10,854 nucleotides of DNA from an uncultured Oscillibacter sp. (GTDB taxonomy: Bacteria > Bacillota > Clostridia > Oscillospirales > Oscillospiraceae): contig CAJFNE010000048.1 in the NCBI GenBank assembly GCA_904393855.1, positions 1 through 10,854 of the forward strand. The letters are read 5' to 3'. Below the pieces are notes generated by a model. The model was not told the DNA's origin and ran no database searches. It worked only from the letters and a program-made list of their open reading frames with translations. A program made the translations under genes and the position numbers. This document shows positions 1-5,841 of the stretch, piece by piece; within the stretch, counting starts at the first letter, position 1; every line of letters begins with the position of its first letter.

Positions 1-627
1 CTCGCCGGTGCCGTGGAAGGCGCCGGCCATGAAGGGGTTGTCCTCCACGGCGTTGCAGAACACCACCAGCTTGGCGCAGCCCAGGCCATCCCGGTCCGCG
101 GTAGCGGCGGCAGTCTCTTTCACAACCCGGCCCATGAGGGCAACCGCGTCCATGTTAATACCCGCCCGGGTGGAACCCACGTTGACGGAGGAGCAGACGA
201 ACTCCGTCCGGGCCAGGGCCTCCGGGATGGAACGGATCAGCTTCTCGTCCGCCGCGGTCATTCCTTTCTGTACCAGGGCGGAGTAGCCCCCCAGGAAGTT
301 GACGCCGCAGGTCCTCGCCGCCCGGTCCAGGGCCAGGGCGAAAGGCACGTAGTCCTCCGTCTCGCTGGAGCCGGCCACCAGGGCCATGGGGGTCACGGAG
401 ATGCGCTTGTTGACAATGGGAATCCCAAACTCCCGCTCGATGTCCTCGCCGGTCCGCACCAGCTTCTCCGCGTACCGGGTAATCTTCTCATAGATTTTCT
501 CACAGGCCCGCTTCGGGTCCGGATCACAGCAGGAGAGCAGGGAAATCCCCATGGTAATGGTGCGGATGTCCAAGTGCTGCTGGTCGATCATCTCAATGGT
601 GGATAGAATTTCCTTTTGATTCAGCAT
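1..627 (-). CDS. UPF0210 (DUF711, PFL-like) family protein, N-terminal 209 residues; 3' end beyond window
   Basis: The reading frame is open from an ATG at 627 to the window edge, giving 209 residues; full-length family members are about 450 residues, so less than half is visible. The start MLNQKEILSTIEMI, the stretch TMGISLLSCCDPDP, and the later SSVNVGSTRAGINMDAV (about residues 145-160) followed by CNAVEDNPFMAGAFHG match the UPF0210/DUF711 family. That family has a pyruvate-formate-lyase-like fold, and its biochemical role is not established. A GGGAG ribosome binding site lies 7 nt before the ATG. The gene follows a UPF0237 ACT-domain gene on the same strand; this pairing recurs in Firmicutes and suggests the ACT protein may regulate or partner it (inference). 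It has no promoter of its own that I can see, so it probably depends on the promoter at 1173-1201 and on read-through of the hairpin-rich spacer. The family call is confident; the function is unknown. Confidence 0.88.
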   Translation of the reverse strand, partial: MLNQKEILSTIEMIDQQHLDIRTITMGISLLSCCDPDPKRACEKIYEKITRYAEKLVRTGEDIEREFGIPIVNKRISVTPMALVAGSSETEDYVPFALALDRAARTCGVNFLGGYSALVQKGMTAADEKLIRSIPEALARTEFVCSSVNVGSTRAGINMDAVALMGRVVKETAAATADRDGLGCAKLVVFCNAVEDNPFMAGAFHGTGE

Positions 628-658
628 AGGTCTTCTCCCAACGTACAAATTCTCTCAA

Positions 659-861
659 AGCCCCCACCGGGAAAAGGGGCTAGGGGAAAACCTTCGGTTT
701 TCCCCAGTTGATTTGCCGCCGGCAAATCAAAAAATTTCAATCATTTTCGCCGCGGCGTGTACGTGGCGAAAATACCTTGACCCAGCCGCCGGGGGCGGCG
801 TCCCCAGTGACCGATGTCACTGGGGGTGGGGGATCTAAAGGGGGAGCCTGCTCCCCCTTTA
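659..861. repeat. Array of seven consecutive hairpins in the ACT-UPF0210 spacer (composite palindromic element)
   Basis: The 231-nt spacer 628-858 is filled by back-to-back inverted repeats, each with its own sequence. Plus-strand arms are: 659-664/676-681 (6 bp, 11-nt loop); 683-692/696-705 (10 bp, GGGGAAAACC arm); 708-717/721-730 (10 bp, TTGATTTGCC arm); 743-751/765-773 (9 bp, ATTTTCGCC arm); 785-790/794-799 (6 bp, GCCGCC arm); 802-811/816-825 (10 bp, CCCCAGTGAC arm, CGAT loop); and 836-846/851-861 (11 bp, CCTG loop). All arms pair perfectly. The last hairpin overlaps the stop codon of the ACT gene. None is followed by a convincing T-tract on the minus strand, so they are not classic intrinsic terminators, although together they could attenuate transcription or protect the 3' end of the upstream message. 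The layout resembles REP/BIME-type or non-autonomous palindromic intergenic repeats. Membership of a dispersed family is inference. I see no credible coding sequence inside. Confidence 0.8.
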
Positions 862-1128
862 AATTCTGTGCATGGCATCAAAGATCTCCTCCCGCTGGAT
901 GCGGATGGAGATGCCCAGCTTCTCCCCCAGTTCCTGCAGCAGCTTCTGCAGCTCGCCCACAGGGGCCTTGGCCTGCCCGATGTCCACGGCCATGACCATG
1001 GTGAAAGAGCCCTGGAGAATGGTCTGGGAGATGTCCAGGATGTTGATGTTGTTGTCTGCCAGCAGGGTGCAGACGGCGGCGGTGATCCCCACCTTGTCCT
1101 GCCCCACCACGGTGACGATGGCGTTCAT
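859..1128 (-). CDS. Small ACT-domain protein (UPF0237 family)
   Basis: This 89-residue protein is essentially one ACT domain. It begins MNAIVTVVGQDKVGITAAV, the first strand and helix with the conserved G of the ligand-binding turn, followed by NNINILDISQTILQGSFTMVMAVD (strands 2 and 3) and a C-terminal helix and strand. Length and sequence fit UPF0237, single ACT-domain proteins distantly related to the glycine-cleavage regulator GcvR. They probably bind an amino acid as dimers, but the ligand is unknown. An AGGAGG ribosome binding site 6 nt before the ATG fixes the start. The gene is first in a probable two-gene unit with the UPF0210 gene, behind the promoter at 1173-1201. Its TAA stop lies inside the first hairpin of the palindromic array. 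The family call is firm; the role as a sensor for its UPF0210 neighbour is inference from gene pairing. Confidence 0.93.
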   Translation of the reverse strand: MNAIVTVVGQDKVGITAAVCTLLADNNINILDISQTILQGSFTMVMAVDIGQAKAPVGELQKLLQELGEKLGISIRIQREEIFDAMHRI

Positions 1129-1172
1129 ACGGTTCCTCCTCGCAAAGCTGTTTTGCTTTCTGAAATCGATTT

Positions 1173-1201
1173 ATTTTAGCACAGCGCGGCGACAAAGTAA
1201 A
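1173..1201 (-). promoter_or_regulatory. Sigma-A type promoter for the ACT-UPF0210 unit
   Basis: Read on the minus strand, a -35 box TTTACT (1196-1201, 4 of 6 to consensus) and a -10 box TAAAAT (1173-1178, 5 of 6) are separated by 17 nt. The -10 box is preceded by TG plus one base, an extended -10. The -10 box lies 44 nt before the ACT start codon. The -35 box lies in the T-rich tail of the lysC terminator, so the two signals share bases. The assignment is by pattern only. Confidence 0.65.
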
Positions 1202-1228
1202 GAGCGCGCCTCCCACGGAAGCGCGCTC
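1196..1228 (-). terminator. Intrinsic terminator after lysC
   Basis: On the minus strand an 8-bp GC stem (GAGCGCGC pairing with GCGCGCTC; plus-strand arms 1202-1209 and 1221-1228, 11-nt loop) is followed at once by TTTACTTTG. It begins 24 nt after the lysC stop codon. The T-tract is interrupted by A and C, so termination may be incomplete. It closes the pheB-hom-lysC unit and abuts the next promoter. Confidence 0.72.
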
Positions 1229-1252
1229 CCATGCGCCGCTGTTTGAAATTTC

Positions 1253-2464
1253 TCAGACCACGTCAAAGAACTTGGCGTGGATAGCCTTGACCGCCCGGTT
1301 CACGTCCTCCTCGTCCAGCAGGACGGACACCCGGATCTCCGAGGTGTTGATCATCTGGATGTTGATGCCCGCCTCGTAGAGAGCCTCGAACATCTTGGCG
1401 GCCACGCCGCAGTTGCTCATAAGGCCCGCGCCCACGATGGACACCTTACCGATCTTGTCGTCGGCCTCGATATGGTCAAAGCGCAGGGCCTCCTTGTGCT
1501 CGTTGAGGATGTCCTCCACCTCCACCAGGTCTTTTTTATGGACCGTAAAGGTGATGTCCTTGGTGTCCTCCCGGCCGATGGACTGCAGGATTACGTCCAC
1601 ATTGATATTGTGCTTGCTCAGCAGATCAAAGACCTGGAAAGCGACGCCGGGGTTGTGCTCCAGGCCCACCAGGGCGACCCGGGCAATGCTGGTGTCCTTG
1701 GCGACGCCGGCGATATTGGTTGTTTCCACTTTGGTGACCTCCTTCACTTTCGTGCCGGGCTTGCGCTCCAAGCTGGACACGACTTCCAAATTCACTCTGA
1801 ACTTCTTGGCCAGCTCCACGCTGCGGTTGTGGAGCACCTGGGCCCCCTGAGACGCCAGCTCCAGCATCTCATCATAGGTGATCTCAGACAGCTTCCGGGC
1901 GTTGGGCACGATCCGGGGATCGGTGGTGTACACACCGTCCACATCCGTGTAGATCTGGCACAGCTCCGCCCGGAAAGCCGCCGCCAGCGCCACGGCGCTG
2001 GTGTCGGACCCGCCCCGGCCCAGGGTGGTGACGTCCCCGCTGCGGTCTACGCCCTGGAAGCCGGTCACCAGCACGATCCGGTGCTGGTCCAGCTCCGCCT
2101 GAATCCGCTCCGGGTCGATCTTCTTGATCCGGGCGTCCGCGTGGACGGAGGTGGAGTGGATGCCCACCTGCCACGCCGCCAGGGACACGCAGGGCAGCCC
2201 CATGGCCTCCAGCGCCATGGCGCACAGGGCCACGGAGATCTGCTCCCCGGTGGAGAGAAGCATATCCATCTCCCGCTTGGAGGGATGGGGATTGATCTCC
2301 TCTGCCTTGGCAATCAGGTCGTCGGTGGTATCCCCCTGGGCCGACAGCACTACGATCACGTCGTTGCCCTGTAAGTAGGTCTCCGCGATGATGCCGGCGA
2401 CGTTCTTGATGCGCTGGGCGTCCCGCACGGAGCTGCCGCCGAATTTCTGTACAATCAAACTCAT
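1253..2464 (-). CDS. lysC: Aspartate kinase, monofunctional, with two C-terminal ACT domains
   Basis: Aspartate kinase (EC 2.7.2.4) phosphorylates L-aspartate with ATP, the committed cytoplasmic step to lysine, threonine, methionine and diaminopimelate. The protein is 403 residues, usual for the single-function enzyme. The kinase domain (about 1-245) shows KFGGSSV (7-13), VTGFQG (133-138), TLGRGGSDTSA (147-157) and YTDVDGVYTTDP (172-183), the nucleotide and aspartate binding signatures. ACT1 runs from about 264 (VALVGLEHNPGVAFQVF) and ACT2 from about 341 (VSIVGAGLMSNCGVAAKMF); these normally mediate feedback inhibition by lysine and/or threonine. In ACT2 the residue before the conserved GVA is Cys where Pro is common. 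The ATG at 2464 is preferred over an in-frame ATG at 2536, because AGAAGGA lies 6 nt before it and MSLIVQKFGGSS aligns with family N-termini. The gene is last in pheB-hom-lysC, 68 nt after hom, and is followed by a terminator. Confidence 0.97.
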   Translation of the reverse strand: MSLIVQKFGGSSVRDAQRIKNVAGIIAETYLQGNDVIVVLSAQGDTTDDLIAKAEEINPHPSKREMDMLLSTGEQISVALCAMALEAMGLPCVSLAAWQVGIHSTSVHADARIKKIDPERIQAELDQHRIVLVTGFQGVDRSGDVTTLGRGGSDTSAVALAAAFRAELCQIYTDVDGVYTTDPRIVPNARKLSEITYDEMLELASQGAQVLHNRSVELAKKFRVNLEVVSSLERKPGTKVKEVTKVETTNIAGVAKDTSIARVALVGLEHNPGVAFQVFDLLSKHNINVDVILQSIGREDTKDITFTVHKKDLVEVEDILNEHKEALRFDHIEADDKIGKVSIVGAGLMSNCGVAAKMFEALYEAGINIQMINTSEIRVSVLLDEEDVNRAVKAIHAKFFDVV

Positions 2465-2470
2465 AGATGT

Positions 2471-2477
2471 TCCTTCT
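2471..2477 (-). promoter_or_regulatory. Ribosome binding site that sets the lysC start
   Basis: On the minus strand AGAAGGA ends 6 nt before the ATG at 2464. The upstream in-frame ATG at 2536 would overlap the hom stop codon and add 24 residues rich in Pro, Ser and Lys that lie outside the aspartokinase fold, so 2464 is the likely start. Confidence 0.75.
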
Positions 2478-2532
2478 TTGCTCAAGATTGGGTTCCCCGT
2501 CCTATCATACGCAGGCGGCGGGGATTTGGGGA

Positions 2533-3726
2533 TCACGGCAGCACCCGCATGCAGGCCAGTACATTCAGGGACTGCGCCTGCCGGGCGGCGTCTTCGCCGC
2601 TGATGGGGTCCGTCAGGAAAGCGGTCTCGCCGTCCTCACTGAGCACCTCCACCTGGCCGAAGGCCATGGCGGCGTCGGTGAGGCTGCCCTCGATCCGGAA
2701 GTAGTACCGGGTCTGGAGCTCCTGCGGGTCCACAAATCCCTCGGTCTCGGGGGACCAGCCGATCTCCTCCCGCCTGGGGCTGACCTGCAGGCACTCCATC
2801 ACGTCCGCCACGCAGGCGGAGGCGGTGGGCAGCTCTCCGGCGCCTTTACCGTAGAACATCACCTCTCCGGTGGCGTTGCCCCGGACCATGACGGCGTTGA
2901 ACACATCCTCCACGCTGGCAATGGGCGCGTCCTCGGCAATCAGGTGGGGCGCCACATAAGCGGTCCGTTTTCCGCCGGGCAGCCGCAGGGCCCGTCCCAA
3001 GAGTTTTATACGATAGCCCGCCCTCTGGGCGATTTTCACGTCCCGCAGCGACAGCTTTCGGATGCCCTCCATGGGCACATTCGCCGGATCCACCTGGTGG
3101 CCGAAAGCCAAATCCGCCAGGATGCAGATCTTCCGCCCGGCGTCGATGCCGTCCACGTCGGCGGTGGGGTCCGCCTCGGCGTAGCCCTTGGCCTGGGCCT
3201 CCCGCAGGGCGTCCGTGAAGAAGGCACCGGTGCGGACCATGCGGGTGAGGATATAGTTGGAGGTGCCGTTCAGGATGCCGTACACCTCATCAATGCGGTT
3301 GGCAGCCATGCACTGGGTCAGGGGGTGCAGGATGGGAATGCCCCCGCCCACGCTGGCCTCAAAGAGGTAGTTGACGTTCTTTCGCCTGGCCAGCACCAGC
3401 AGCTCGCACCCCCGCTCCGCCACCAGCTGCTTGTTGGCGGTGACCACGTGCTTGCCCGCCTCCAGGGCCCGGCGGGTATAGTCATAGGCCGCGTCCACGC
3501 CGCCGATGGTCTCCACCACCACCTGGATGTCATCGTCCTCTTCAATCTTGCGGAAATCGTCCGTCATCAGCTGCCGGTAGGGGCCATCCTTAAAGTGGCG
3601 CACCAGAATGGTCTTTACCTGCAGGGGCTCTCCCAACTTCCGCTCGATCTGCCGGGCATTCTCCGCCACCACCTTGGCAACGCCGGTACCGACGGTGCCA
3701 AGGCCCAAAATCGCGATCTGTATCAT
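2533..3726 (-). CDS. hom: Homoserine dehydrogenase with shortened ACT-like tail
   Basis: Homoserine dehydrogenase (EC 1.1.1.3) reduces aspartate semialdehyde to homoserine with NAD(P)H, the branch step to threonine and methionine. The 397-residue protein opens with the Rossmann motif GLGTVG (8-13). It then shows VVTANKQLVA with K99, LFEASVGGGIPI with E123, ILNGTSNYIL (151-160) and GIDAGRKICILADLAFG, where D195 and K199 have the spacing of the catalytic Asp/Lys pair of the yeast enzyme. The catalytic parts are therefore intact. The C-terminus differs: after RYYFRIEGS (about 350) only some 48 residues remain, without the PGVLAxI helix of a standard ACT domain, whereas Bacillus-type enzymes of about 430 residues carry a full one. 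The start has GAGAGG 7 nt upstream. The gene follows pheB after 19 nt and precedes lysC, so one transcript supplies steps 1 and 3 of the pathway; asd, thrB and thrC are not in view. Confidence 0.96.
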   Translation of the reverse strand: MIQIAILGLGTVGTGVAKVVAENARQIERKLGEPLQVKTILVRHFKDGPYRQLMTDDFRKIEEDDDIQVVVETIGGVDAAYDYTRRALEAGKHVVTANKQLVAERGCELLVLARRKNVNYLFEASVGGGIPILHPLTQCMAANRIDEVYGILNGTSNYILTRMVRTGAFFTDALREAQAKGYAEADPTADVDGIDAGRKICILADLAFGHQVDPANVPMEGIRKLSLRDVKIAQRAGYRIKLLGRALRLPGGKRTAYVAPHLIAEDAPIASVEDVFNAVMVRGNATGEVMFYGKGAGELPTASACVADVMECLQVSPRREEIGWSPETEGFVDPQELQTRYYFRIEGSLTDAAMAFGQVEVLSEDGETAFLTDPISGEDAARQAQSLNVLACMRVLP

Positions 3727-3745
3727 GCCGTGTCCTCTCTTCCGA

Positions 3746-4186
3746 TTAACCCGCCAGAATCTCCAGCTTCACCACGCCGTCCAGTCCCGCCACGTCCGCC
3801 AGCAGCTGCTCCAAGCTCTCCTCCATCTCGCTGGTCTCAGCGGAGATGGTCACCGCGGCACAGCCGTTGGTGGGAATGGACTGGTTAATTGTGAGAATAT
3901 TGGCGCCGGAGGCGGCGAACACGGACAGCACCCGGCTCAAAACGCCGGAGTTGTCCTTGAGCATGGCGTAAAACGTGATGATATGCTCCGCCTTCATGTC
4001 GTTGAAGGGCTGCACCGCGTCCTTGTACTTGTAAAACGCGCTGCGGCTGATACCGGCCAGCTTCGTGGCGGCGCCCACCGTGTCCGCTTCGCCGGTCTGC
4101 ATCATCCGTTTGGCCTCCGCCACCTTGATGAAGATCTCCGGAAGCGCATCCGCCGCCACAATGTAAAACTTCGTTGTTCTTGCCAT
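3746..4186 (-). CDS. pheB: PheB-type ACT-domain protein with N-terminal helix-turn-helix (UPF0735)
   Basis: The protein has 146 residues, matching UPF0735/PheB (B. subtilis PheB is about 147). It starts MARTTKFYIVAADALPEIF, has a helix-turn-helix-like stretch DTVGAATKLAGISRSAFYKY (about 35-54), and ends in an ACT domain from about 69 (IITFYAMLKDNSGVLSRVLSVF, then ASGANILTINQSIP). The HTH plus ACT layout suggests a DNA-binding sensor of an amino acid; the chorismate mutase label sometimes attached to PheB is not supported by the sequence. Being first in an operon with hom and lysC suggests autoregulation in response to an aspartate-family amino acid (inference). The ATG at 4186 is chosen over one at 4255 because an ideal AGGAGGT lies 6 nt upstream and the longer start would precede the promoter's -10 box. 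The gap to hom is 19 nt. Family certain, function not. Confidence 0.92.
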   Translation of the reverse strand: MARTTKFYIVAADALPEIFIKVAEAKRMMQTGEADTVGAATKLAGISRSAFYKYKDAVQPFNDMKAEHIITFYAMLKDNSGVLSRVLSVFAASGANILTINQSIPTNGCAAVTISAETSEMEESLEQLLADVAGLDGVVKLEILAG

Positions 4187-4192
4187 ACGTCC

Positions 4193-4199
4193 ACCTCCT
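4193..4199 (-). promoter_or_regulatory. Strong ribosome binding site setting the pheB start
   Basis: A full AGGAGGT on the minus strand ends 6 nt before the ATG at 4186. It rules against the longer in-frame start at 4255, which would fall upstream of the likely transcription start. Confidence 0.8.
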
Positions 4200-4226
4200 G
4201 TGGTCATTTGTCCTTTTACGTCGTTC

Positions 4227-4255
4227 ATAGTACCACATTTTACGAGTTGGCGCAA
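4227..4255 (-). promoter_or_regulatory. Promoter of the pheB-hom-lysC operon
   Basis: On the minus strand, TTGCGC (4250-4255) and TACTAT (4227-4232) are 17 nt apart, and TG plus one base precedes the -10 box (extended -10). The predicted start gives a leader of only about 30 nt before pheB. That leaves no room for a lysine riboswitch or T-box, so regulation would have to be by a DNA-binding protein or by feedback on the enzymes. Confidence 0.7.
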
Positions 4256-4298
4256 GGGGGTGTTCCCGAAAACTCTTTAGCCAAAACAGGGAAAGATT

Positions 4299-4312
4299 TG
4301 GACATCTGTCCA
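4299..4312. promoter_or_regulatory. Perfect 14-nt inverted repeat upstream of the pheB promoter, possible operator
   Basis: TGGACA and TGTCCA arms flank a 2-nt centre. It lies about 44 nt upstream of the -35 box of the pheB promoter, between that promoter and the aminopeptidase terminator. The size and symmetry suit a dimeric regulator site, but a single short palindrome in GC-rich DNA can occur by chance. PheB itself is a candidate ligand-responsive binder (inference). Confidence 0.3.
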
Positions 4313-4372
4313 CGTGTCATGGGCATTTTGCCGACACCGGGAGCTGGAGGCATCTCCCTACGGCGGTATACA

Positions 4373-4407
4373 GGCAAAACGGGGACCGCGCCGGGCGGCG
4401 CGGTCCC
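4373..4407 (-). terminator. Strong intrinsic terminator after the aminopeptidase gene
   Basis: On the minus strand an 11-bp perfect stem (GGGACCGCGCC with GGCGCGGTCCC; plus-strand arms 4382-4392 and 4397-4407) with a 4-nt loop is followed by CGTTTTGCC. It starts 15 nt after the aminopeptidase stop and closes the six-gene unit. The rest of 4256-4372 holds only the inverted repeat at 4299-4312 that I can name. Confidence 0.85.
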
Positions 4408-4422
4408 ACTTGCCTGCATCCT

Positions 4423-5841
4423 TTATCCGCGAATTCCTTTCCGGGCCTGATAGACCGCCCGCATCCCCTTATAGGTCTCCCAGCAGTCCAGCTTAGCCAC
4501 CGTCTCAAAGGGGGAGTGCATGCTCAGAACCGGCACACCGGCGTCCAAAGTGGCGATATTGCGGTTGGCCATATACATGGCCACCGTGCCGCCGCCTCCC
4601 ACGTCCACCTTGCCCAGCTCCGTGATCTGCCAGATGACGCCCTCCGCGTCGAACAGGCCCCGCACATAGCCCACCGTCTCCGCGTCGGCATCGGAGGAGC
4701 CGGACTTGCCCCGGGAGCCGGTGTACTTGCACAGTCCCACACCGTAGTTAACCTGAGCGGCGTTGCGCTTTTCAAAGACCTCGCTGTAATCCGGGTCATA
4801 GGCCGCCGTCACATCGGCGCTCAGACAGAAAGACGACTCCAGACAGACCCGCAGGGGCACGTCCTGGGCGGCGCACAGGTCCTCCATAAAGGTGTCGAAA
4901 GCGGCGGACTGCATGCCCGTCACGCCGTCGGAGCCGATCTCCTCCTTGTCCGCCAGCATGCACACGGCGGTCCGCTCCGGCGTCTCCCGCAGGTCCAGCA
5001 GGGCCCGGAGGGCGGCGTAGGCGCACACCCGGTCGTCGTGGCCGTAGGCGCCGATGAGGCTGCGGTCCAGGCCGATGTCGCAGGCGTTCACCGCCGGCAC
5101 CGCCTCCAGCTCCGCGGAGGTGAAGTCGTCCTCGGTGAGGCCGTACTTGTCATACAGCAGCTTCATTACCGCCAGCTTCACCCGGCCGCTCTCCTCCTCG
5201 CCGCCCAGGGGCTGGCTGCCCAGCAGCAGGTTCAGCGTCTCGCCGGGGATGGCCTCCCCCAGGGGCTTTTTGGACTGCTCCTGAGCCAGGTGGGGCAGCA
5301 GGTCCGTGATCACCAGCTTGGGGTCGCCGGGGTCGGCGCCGATGTTCACCGTCACCCGGGTGCCGTCCCGCAGAACCGCCACGCCGTGGAGCACCAGGGG
5401 GATCGTCACCCACTGGTACTTGCGGATGCCGCCGTAGTAGTGGGTCTTGAAATAGGCCATCTCCCCCTCCTCATAGAGGGGATTGGGCTTCAGGTCCAGG
5501 CGGGGGGAGTCGATGTGGGCGGCGGCGATCTGCGCGCCTGCCGCCAGGCTCTTCCACCCGATGTGGGCCAGCATCACCGCCTTGCCCCGGTTAGAGACGT
5601 AGACCTTGTCCCCCTCCCGCAGCACCATGTCCCGGGTATAGGGGCGGTAGCCCGCCGCCTCCGCCAGGCGGATGCTCTCCGCCGCGCAGAGCCGCTCGGT
5701 CTTGCTGGCGTCCAGAAAAGCCTTGTAGTCCGCGCAGTACGCCTCCATGGCGGGCAGTTCCGCCGGGTCCAGCTTGTCATAGCCGTTCTTCTTGGTGGAG
5801 AGGAGCTTCTCCTTCCACGCCTTGTACTCATTCTTGTCCAT
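4423..5841 (-). CDS. M18 family aminopeptidase (aspartyl aminopeptidase-like)
   Basis: A cytosolic metallo-aminopeptidase that removes N-terminal residues, in this family often acidic ones, from peptides using two metal ions, usually zinc. The 472 residues match the M18 family. Expected metal and catalytic positions are present: H109 and D111 in AAHIDSPRLDLK, D269/D270 in GAYGHDDRVCAYA, E300/E301 in ADKEEIGSDG, D343 in SADVTAAYDP and H442 in LSMHSPFE. The stretch SRGKSGSSDADAE (376-388) and KVDVGGGGTVAMYMA (411-425) are also typical. There is no signal peptide. The ATG at 5841 has GGAGG 9 nt upstream and overlaps the end of the Sua5-CoaE gene by 14 nt, pointing to translational coupling. It is the last gene before a strong terminator. 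Its link to the translation genes upstream is by position only, and substrate preference cannot be read from the sequence. Confidence 0.95.
   Translation of the reverse strand: MDKNEYKAWKEKLLSTKKNGYDKLDPAELPAMEAYCADYKAFLDASKTERLCAAESIRLAEAAGYRPYTRDMVLREGDKVYVSNRGKAVMLAHIGWKSLAAGAQIAAAHIDSPRLDLKPNPLYEEGEMAYFKTHYYGGIRKYQWVTIPLVLHGVAVLRDGTRVTVNIGADPGDPKLVITDLLPHLAQEQSKKPLGEAIPGETLNLLLGSQPLGGEEESGRVKLAVMKLLYDKYGLTEDDFTSAELEAVPAVNACDIGLDRSLIGAYGHDDRVCAYAALRALLDLRETPERTAVCMLADKEEIGSDGVTGMQSAAFDTFMEDLCAAQDVPLRVCLESSFCLSADVTAAYDPDYSEVFEKRNAAQVNYGVGLCKYTGSRGKSGSSDADAETVGYVRGLFDAEGVIWQITELGKVDVGGGGTVAMYMANRNIATLDAGVPVLSMHSPFETVAKLDCWETYKGMRAVYQARKGIRG

Noticed and set aside
13..606. Plus-strand 197-codon frame opposite the UPF0210 gene
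   Set aside because: The opposite strand encodes a clear UPF0210 protein with an uninterrupted frame and ribosome binding site; this is its antisense shadow.
836..861. Classical intrinsic terminator of the ACT gene
   Set aside because: The stem is strong, but the following minus-strand sequence is GATCCCCC instead of a T-run. It is treated as part of the hairpin array.
708..995. Plus-strand 95-codon frame crossing the hairpin array
   Set aside because: Its codons are made of the palindrome arms and antisense ACT sequence; it has no plausible start signal or protein family.
2465..2536. 24-residue N-terminal extension of LysC
   Set aside because: It would overlap the hom stop codon, has no ribosome binding site in front, and lies outside the aspartokinase fold. 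The ATG at 2464 has a good site.
4187..4255. 23-residue N-terminal extension of PheB
   Set aside because: It spans the promoter boxes, and the ATG at 4186 has a full AGGAGGT in front.
4187..4372. Lysine riboswitch, T-box or leader peptide before the aspartate-family operon
   Set aside because: The predicted leader is only about 30 nt and shows no antiterminator-like fold or run of regulatory codons.
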